A stretch of DNA of 64,000 nt, taken from assembly GCF_030315975.1 (NCBI RefSeq), contig NZ_JASXSZ010000010.1, positions 1 to 64,000 on the forward strand. The letters run 5' to 3'. The position numbers and the translations under genes were made by a program. Below, one piece after another: positions 59,614 to 64,000 of the stretch; the stretch's first letter is position 1; every line of letters begins with the position of its first letter. The notes under the pieces were generated by a model, which saw nothing but the letters and a program-made list of their open reading frames with translations, did no database searches and had not been told where the DNA came from. Source of the stretch: Microbacterium candidum. GTDB taxonomy: Bacteria > Actinomycetota > Actinomycetes > Actinomycetales > Microbacteriaceae.

Positions 59614-60564
59614 TCAGGCGGCCCGGCGCGCCCTGAGGAACGCGTCGATCGCGTCCCACAGGGCGATCCCGGCGATGCCCACGGCAAGGAGGGCGCCCAG
59701 GATGTGCGGAAGGTCGGCTCCGCCGGTGCGGGCGATCGCAGCGACGACGTCGGGGTTGACGAGTCGGCCGTTCGCCAGCAGGAACAGCGCACCGCCCGCT
59801 CCGATCAGATCGAGGATGCCGTGCAGCGTCGCGAGGCGGTACGTCCAGGCCCCACGCCGGTAGACCGCGACGTTCACGGCGGCGACCGCGACGAGGAGGG
59901 CGAACAGACCGACGATCCACCATGGCCAGAGGGCCGGGTCGAGGAACGGCGTCCACTGCCCGTCGAGGTAGGTGAGCCCGAGGATGCTGTCCCAGATCAC
60001 CGCGCCGGCGATGATCGCGAGCCAGACGAGAGAGCCCACGAGATCGGTGATCCGGGCGCCGCTCTGCCTCGGCTCCGGCAGGCGGTCGGGCGTCCAGGTG
60101 CTCGGGTCCATCGTCTCGTGCCCGGTGCGCTCGAGGAGGACGAAGACGAGCGTCGTCCAGAAGCACACGTGCAGGATCGTCTGCCCCGCACCGAACAGCG
60201 CCTGCCAGATGACGGTTCCGACGGGAGCGCCGGAGATCAGCTGGCCGAGCGCGATGCCGAAGGCGGCGCACGCGGGCACCGTCCACAGCAGCAGCTTCAG
60301 CAGGCGCCACCAGTCGAGGTAGTAGCGCGGGCCGATGAGATGCAGGATGCGGCCGGTGTAGCCCGCGGCGAGCTTGTCGGGGTCGCCGAGGTCGGTGAGC
60401 ACGGCACGTTCGGCCGCTTCCGGCGCTTCTCCGCCCTCGATGCGGGCGTCGACCTGATCGGCGATCGACGCCTGCAGTTCGGCGGCGAGGTCTTCGCGCT
60501 GCTTCTCCGGGACGGTGCGCATCGCAGCGTCGACGTAGCGATCGGTGAGGGTTGCCGCATCCAT
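59614..60564 (-). CDS. Permease prefix (HAAS) domain membrane protein
   Basis: 316-aa membrane protein. The N-terminal helical permease-prefix domain (LTDRYVDAAMRTVPEKQRED, DARIEGGEAPEAAERAVLTD-LGDPDKLAAGYTG) is followed by about six helices (LLLWTVPACAAFGIALGQLI, HVCFWTTLVFVLLERTGHET, IVGLFALLVAVAAVNVAVYR, HILGALLAVGIAGIALWDAI). PadR is encoded one base upstream (TGACATG). It parallels the PadR/HAAS pair at 31.5-32.8 kb but without an ABC transporter. Function unknown. Confidence 0.87.
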   Translation of the reverse strand: MDAATLTDRYVDAAMRTVPEKQREDLAAELQASIADQVDARIEGGEAPEAAERAVLTDLGDPDKLAAGYTGRILHLIGPRYYLDWWRLLKLLLWTVPACAAFGIALGQLISGAPVGTVIWQALFGAGQTILHVCFWTTLVFVLLERTGHETMDPSTWTPDRLPEPRQSGARITDLVGSLVWLAIIAGAVIWDSILGLTYLDGQWTPFLDPALWPWWIVGLFALLVAVAAVNVAVYRRGAWTYRLATLHGILDLIGAGGALFLLANGRLVNPDVVAAIARTGGADLPHILGALLAVGIAGIALWDAIDAFLRARRAA

Positions 60565-60565
60565 G

Positions 60566-60901
60566 TCAGTCCTCCTGAGGGAGTGCGCCGATCGCCGTGG
60601 CGATCGCGCGGAAATCGTCGGTCAGCGAGCGGGCGAGCGCCCGGCCCGCCGTGCTCGTGCGGTAGAACTTGCGGGGCCTGGCCTCTTCGGTGTTCCACTC
60701 GCTCTCGAGGTGGCCCTGCTTCTCGAGACGTCGCAGCAGCGGATACAGCGTGTTCGCGTCGGTCGCGAAGCCGCGCTTCGCGAGCTCTTCGAGCAGGCCG
60801 TAGCCGTAGCCGGGCGTCGTCAGCAGGCGGAGGCACGCGAGGACCACGGTGCCGCGCCGCAGCTCCTGCAGGTGCGTGTCGAGGGTCTCATCGGTGCTCA
60901 C
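60566..60901 (-). CDS. PadR family transcriptional regulator
   Basis: 111-aa PadR-type repressor: HLQELRRGTVVLACLRLLTT, GYGYGLLEELAKRGFATDAN, TLYPLLRRLEKQGHLESEWN and the wing EARPRKFYRTSTAGRALARS. The GTG start has TATCGT seven bases upstream (leaderless), inside a CACAC-GATA-GTGTG dyad that is probably its own operator. It is coupled to the membrane protein that follows. Confidence 0.92.
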   Translation of the reverse strand: MSTDETLDTHLQELRRGTVVLACLRLLTTPGYGYGLLEELAKRGFATDANTLYPLLRRLEKQGHLESEWNTEEARPRKFYRTSTAGRALARSLTDDFRAIATAIGALPQED

Positions 60902-60905
60902 GCAT

Positions 60906-60927
60906 CACACGATAGTGTGCGTCACAC
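60906..60927. promoter_or_regulatory. PadR operator/promoter
   Basis: CACACGATAGTGTG (60906-60919) is a perfect dyad with 5-base arms, followed by another TCACAC at 60922-60927. The padR -10 lies inside it. Confidence 0.65.
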
Positions 60928-61058
60928 AATATTGCAACAGATGTCCACGGCTTGCGAATCGCGACCTCCGCCGCCGTTACGGAAGACTGGCGACGCGCCG
61001 ACGGGGACGACGAAGACCGGCGAGTCGCTGCGAACGACCAGCCTGTTGAAACGATCGA

Positions 61059-61985
61059 TCAGGCGAAGTGGACGACGCTGACGACGCCCGCGATCAGGCA
61101 GTAGACGACGAACGGGTAGAGCGTCCGCGTGTGGAACCAGCGCGACAGGAACGCCACCGACAGGAGGGCGGCGACGAACGCGCAGGCGGACCCGACGAGC
61201 ACCTGGCCGAGAATGGCGCGGGCGTCCGGCGCGAGGAGCTCGGGGATCTTCAGAAGTCCCGCGGCGAGGATGACGGGGGTCGCCAGCATGAAGGCGAACC
61301 GCGCGGCGCTCTCGTGGTCGAGACGACGGACGAGCCCTGTCGAGATCGTCGTGCCCGAGCGCGAGATGCCCGGGAGGAGGGCGAGGATCTGCGCCGACCC
61401 GATGAGCGCGCCCTCACCGAGCCCGAGGTCGTCGATGCGGCGAGGGGCGGCCTTCCGTGCATCCGCGCGCGAGCCGGACGCGCGGGCGACGCGCTGCGCC
61501 TTGACCTCCTGGCGGCGGCGCAGGAGCTCCGCGGCCAGCAGCACGAGCCCGTTCACGGTGAGGAAGATCGCGGCGACGAGGGGCGTCGCGAACAGCACGC
61601 GCAGCGGCTTGTCGAGGAGGAGCCCGACGATGCCGACCGGAATCGTCCCGATGATGATGAGCCACGCGAGGCGTGCCCCCGGCGCCTGCAGCGAGCGGTG
61701 ACGGATCGACGTGAAGAACCCTCGCACCACGACGACCCAGTCGCGCCAGTAGAAGAGGAGGAGCGCCAGCGCGGTCGCGACGTGGAGCGCGACGACGAAC
61801 GCGAGGAAGGGTGTGTGTCCCGGGCTGTCACCCTGCGTGACGAGGTCCGCCCAGCTCCCGCCGAGCCACGCGGGGATCAGGATCGAGTGTCCGAGACTCG
61901 AGATCGGGAACAGTTCAGTCACGCCCTGGAGCAAGCCCATCACGATCGCCTGCAGGTACGAGAGGTCCGTCACGGGCGAGAGCAT
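61059..61985 (-). CDS. uppP: Undecaprenyl-diphosphatase
   Basis: 308-aa integral membrane phosphatase (UppP/BacA) recycling the cell-wall lipid carrier by removing one phosphate from undecaprenyl diphosphate; it gives bacitracin tolerance in relatives. The two active-site motifs are GLLQGVTELFPISSLGHS near the N-terminus and ALLPGISRSGTTISTG in the second half. Seven to eight helices are visible. GACAGT six bases before the ATG may be a leaderless -10. It is divergent from menC and has no operon partner. Confidence 0.94.
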   Translation of the reverse strand: MLSPVTDLSYLQAIVMGLLQGVTELFPISSLGHSILIPAWLGGSWADLVTQGDSPGHTPFLAFVVALHVATALALLLFYWRDWVVVVRGFFTSIRHRSLQAPGARLAWLIIIGTIPVGIVGLLLDKPLRVLFATPLVAAIFLTVNGLVLLAAELLRRRQEVKAQRVARASGSRADARKAAPRRIDDLGLGEGALIGSAQILALLPGISRSGTTISTGLVRRLDHESAARFAFMLATPVILAAGLLKIPELLAPDARAILGQVLVGSACAFVAALLSVAFLSRWFHTRTLYPFVVYCLIAGVVSVVHFA

Positions 61986-62028
61986 GTCATGACTGTCACA
62001 TGAGTCCGCTGAGAGTCAGGATGTGTTC

Positions 62029-63009
62029 ATGCATCCTCTGCCTGAGCTTTCCGATCTGCTCGACACGGCCCGCGTCGTCGCCCTCCCGATGGCGACGCGG
62101 TTCCGCGGCGTCGACGTCCGCGAGGCGCTGCTCTTCGAGGGGCCGCAGGGGTGGGCCGAGTTCTCCCCGTTCGTCGAATACGGGGATGCGGAGGCCTCGG
62201 CCTGGCTTGCAGCCGCCATAGACGACGCGTGGATGCCGCGGCCTCCCGCGGTGCGGAGGTCCGTCGGCGTCAACGCCACCGTCCCGGCGGTGCCGGCTTC
62301 CGCCGTGGCCGGCGTGCTCGCCCGCTTCGACGGCTGCCGCACCGCGAAGGTGAAGGTCGCCGAGACCGGCCAGACGCTCGGCGACGACGTGGCCCGCGTG
62401 CGCGCGGTGCGCGCGGCGCTGGGCCCGGAGGGGCGCGTCCGCGTCGATGCCAACGGCGGGTGGAACGTCGACGAGGCCGAGCGCGCGATCCACGCGCTCG
62501 CCGAGTTCGACCTCGAGTACGTGGAGCAGCCGTGTGCGACGGTGGAGGAACTCGCGGACGTGCGGCGGCGTGTGAAGTACGCCGGCATCCCCATCGCCGC
62601 CGACGAGAGCGTGCGCAAGGCGTCCGACCCGCTCGCAGTCGCCCGCGCGGGTGCGGCCGACCTGCTCGTCGTGAAGGCGCAGCCGCTCGGCGGCGTCCGC
62701 CGCGCGCTCGAGATCGTCGCCGAGGCGGGGCTCCCCGCGGTCGTCTCGAGCGCGCTCGACACCGCCGTCGGCATTTCGATGGGGGTCGCCCTCGCCGCGG
62801 CCCTCCCGACGCTCGACTACGACTGCGGACTCGGCACAGGGTCGCTGTTCACGGCGGATGTCGCCGACTACGCCGTCGTCGACGGGGTCCTCCCGGTGCA
62901 CCGCGTGACCCCTGATGCCGCGCGCCTTGACGAGCTGGCCGCATCCGCCGACCGCCGCACCTGGTGGCTGGAGCGCCTCGAGCGCTGCTGGAACATCCTC
63001 GACGCTTGA
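62029..63009 (+). CDS. menC: o-succinylbenzoate synthase
   Basis: 326-aa enolase-superfamily enzyme that dehydrates SHCHC to o-succinylbenzoate in menaquinone synthesis. Motifs are TAKVKVAE (catalytic Lys), VRVDANGGWNVDEA (metal Asp), LEYVEQPCATVEEL (metal Glu), IPIAADESVRKASD (metal Asp), LLVVKAQPLGGVRRA (second Lys) and SSALDTAVGISMGV. The ATG at 62029 is preferred, with CAGGAT six bases upstream; a GTG two codons earlier is possible. It stands alone, 44 bases from the divergent uppP. Confidence 0.93.
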   Translation: MHPLPELSDLLDTARVVALPMATRFRGVDVREALLFEGPQGWAEFSPFVEYGDAEASAWLAAAIDDAWMPRPPAVRRSVGVNATVPAVPASAVAGVLARFDGCRTAKVKVAETGQTLGDDVARVRAVRAALGPEGRVRVDANGGWNVDEAERAIHALAEFDLEYVEQPCATVEELADVRRRVKYAGIPIAADESVRKASDPLAVARAGAADLLVVKAQPLGGVRRALEIVAEAGLPAVVSSALDTAVGISMGVALAAALPTLDYDCGLGTGSLFTADVADYAVVDGVLPVHRVTPDAARLDELAASADRRTWWLERLERCWNILDA

Positions 63010-63031
63010 TCCTCGGTATCGAGCAGCCCCT

Positions 63032-63157
63032 GGTCCCCGAGCCTCCTTCGGCCCCAGAGTCTCCTTCGGCCCCAGAGCCTCCTTCGGTCCCCGAGCTTCT
63101 CGAGGGGTCGGGACCTCTGAGCAGCAAAGGGGCGACGCCTCGACAAGCTCGGCGACC
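63032..63157. repeat. 18-bp tandem units joined to a family 2 palindrome
   Basis: Three exact 18-base steps (63032-63049, 63050-63067, 63068-63085; type GGCCCCAGAGCCTCCTTC) lead into a family 2 arm at 63086, whose partner arm is at 63136-63157. Confidence 0.88.
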
Positions 63158-63187
63158 GGCTGGTCATCGACTCCCGGGGGCTCACCA

Positions 63188-63257
63188 CGATTCGTCTCGC
63201 TTCGCTCGCTCAACGACCCGCACGGATGGCTACATTCGCGGGCCGTTGAGCGAGGAA
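63188..63257. repeat. Family 1 palindrome (shortened)
   Basis: A forward arm at 63188-63219 and a short inverted arm at 63241-63257. Together with the family 2 array it fills the 261-base gap between menC and the convergent amylase gene, where no gene is seen. Confidence 0.8.
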
Positions 63258-63270
63258 CGCGGCGACCTGC

Positions 63271-64000
63271 TCAGCGCCAGGTATCGTCGAGCGTCATCGA
63301 CCCGCCGGATCCCGTCGTCACGGAACGGTTCGGGTCGCTCTCCCACGTGACGTTGCCCGCGGCATCCTTCCGGATGTACTTGTACTCGATCGTCGTCGAG
63401 CCGGGGAGCGTCACCGTCCCGGTGTAGGTGCCGTTGCCGGCATCCGTCAGCGGGATCGCCGCGGCCGGGCTCCAGGTGCCGAGCGCCGGCACGCCGCCCA
63501 CGATGTACGCCGACTGGCCAGGGTCGAGCGCCGCGTGCAGGGTGACCGAGGCATCCACCGTCGCGCCGGCGTTCCAGCCGTCGTTGAATGCGAGTCCGCC
63601 GTCGGCGGGCACAGTCGCCGTCCGGTTCGACCGCGACTCCCACACGACGTCGCCGGACGCCGACACCTTGACGTACTTGTACTCGAACGACGTTCCCGCC
63701 GGGATCGCGACGGAGCCCCGCCACACCGGGTAGCTCGCCGAGGACAGCGCGAGGCCCTTCGCCGGGTCCCACGCGCCGAGCGCGGGGTCGCTTCCGACGA
63801 CGACGAGCTTCTGGCCGGCGTCGACCGACACGTAGGCGGTGAAAGCGACGGATGCCGCGGCCGCCGCCGTCGTCTTCGAGACGCGGGAGTCCTTCGAGAT
63901 GGCGAGCGCCGAGAGACCCGGCACCGTCGTGGAGAGGAAGCCGTCCGCCTGCACCGTCACCGACGGGCCGGTGCAGTGGTTGCCGACGACGTGCCCCGTC
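63271..64000 (-). CDS. Alpha-amylase C-terminus with two CBM20 starch-binding domains (partial)
   Basis: The frame is open from the right edge of the window to the stop at 63271, so only the last ~243 residues are seen. They begin with GHVVGNHCTGPSVTVQADGF and LSTTVPGLSALAI, a fit to the C-terminal beta domain of a bacterial alpha-amylase. Two carbohydrate-binding modules follow, each with the CBM20 pattern: GQKLVVVGSDPALGAWDPAK then FEYKYVKVSASGDVVWESRS-NRTATVP, and SAYIVGGVPALGTWSPAAAI then IEYKYIRKDAAGNVTWESDP-NRSVTTG. These bind starch outside the cell. The catalytic domain lies outside the window. Confidence 0.88.
   Translation of the reverse strand, partial: TGHVVGNHCTGPSVTVQADGFLSTTVPGLSALAISKDSRVSKTTAAAAASVAFTAYVSVDAGQKLVVVGSDPALGAWDPAKGLALSSASYPVWRGSVAIPAGTSFEYKYVKVSASGDVVWESRSNRTATVPADGGLAFNDGWNAGATVDASVTLHAALDPGQSAYIVGGVPALGTWSPAAAIPLTDAGNGTYTGTVTLPGSTTIEYKYIRKDAAGNVTWESDPNRSVTTGSGGSMTLDDTWR

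Overview
The window is about 70% GC, uses GTG starts often, is very densely packed and is rich in GGATGC/GCATCC words. It carries menaquinone genes and F420-type (LLM) oxidoreductases. This fits a Gram-positive actinobacterium of the Microbacteriaceae, most likely Microbacterium or a close relative; that identification is my inference. I see no rRNA, tRNA, CRISPR array, insertion sequence or prophage gene. It reads as ordinary chromosome with many dispersed palindromic repeats.

Layout. 0-8 kb: a sugar-binding lipoprotein behind three LacI-type operators, then YajQ, an SRPBCC protein, a coiled-coil protein, a divergent MarR/EamA pair, a patatin lipase and a 14-TM MFS exporter, ending in tandem palindromic repeats. 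8-12.4 kb: GH38 alpha-mannosidase with a ROK regulator. 12.4-16.7 kb: alpha/beta hydrolase, ferredoxin-NADP reductase, polyprenyl diphosphate synthase and menG. 16.7-20 kb: TetR with a divergent flavin amine oxidase, a TPR protein and a 2H phosphoesterase. 20-24.4 kb: a five-gene operon DUF4129 - membrane protein - MoxR - DUF58 - membrane protein. 24.4-29.5 kb: DUF402 protein, menF, an NCS1 permease with a GntR regulator, and an ankyrin lipoprotein. 29.5-33.8 kb: a PadR-controlled ABC-2 exporter operon, then PPK2. 34-41 kb: menD, a PLDc_N protein, an LLM oxidoreductase, a DUF4229 protein, and menA/menE/menB. 41-48.7 kb: amidohydrolase plus Dpp-type peptide importer, with a divergent TetR. 48.7-52.4 kb: a secreted lipoprotein overlapping a gene that encodes a complete T-A-A-S ECF vitamin transporter in one chain. 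52.4-59.3 kb: F420 reductase-like protein, LLM, MarR, metH and another LLM. 59.6-62 kb: a second PadR/permease-prefix pair and uppP. 62-64 kb: menC and the 3' end of an alpha-amylase carrying two CBM20 domains.

How the parts work together. menF, menD, menC, menE, menB, menA and menG plus a long-chain polyprenyl diphosphate synthase are all here, so chorismate-to-menaquinone synthesis is nearly complete within 48 kb but split over several transcripts; no clear menH or DHNA-CoA thioesterase was seen. Many genes appear to be leaderless: a TANNNT -10 hexamer sits 6-7 bases before the start codon.

The most striking structure is two families of dispersed palindromic repeats. They occur between genes and also in frame inside genes (menD, metH, the Dpp ATPase, the ECF fusion, and both the ATPase and membrane protein of the ABC-2 operon), where they encode recurrent low-complexity linkers. 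One family has 18-bp tandem expansions at two loci and a related 15-18-bp array at a third.
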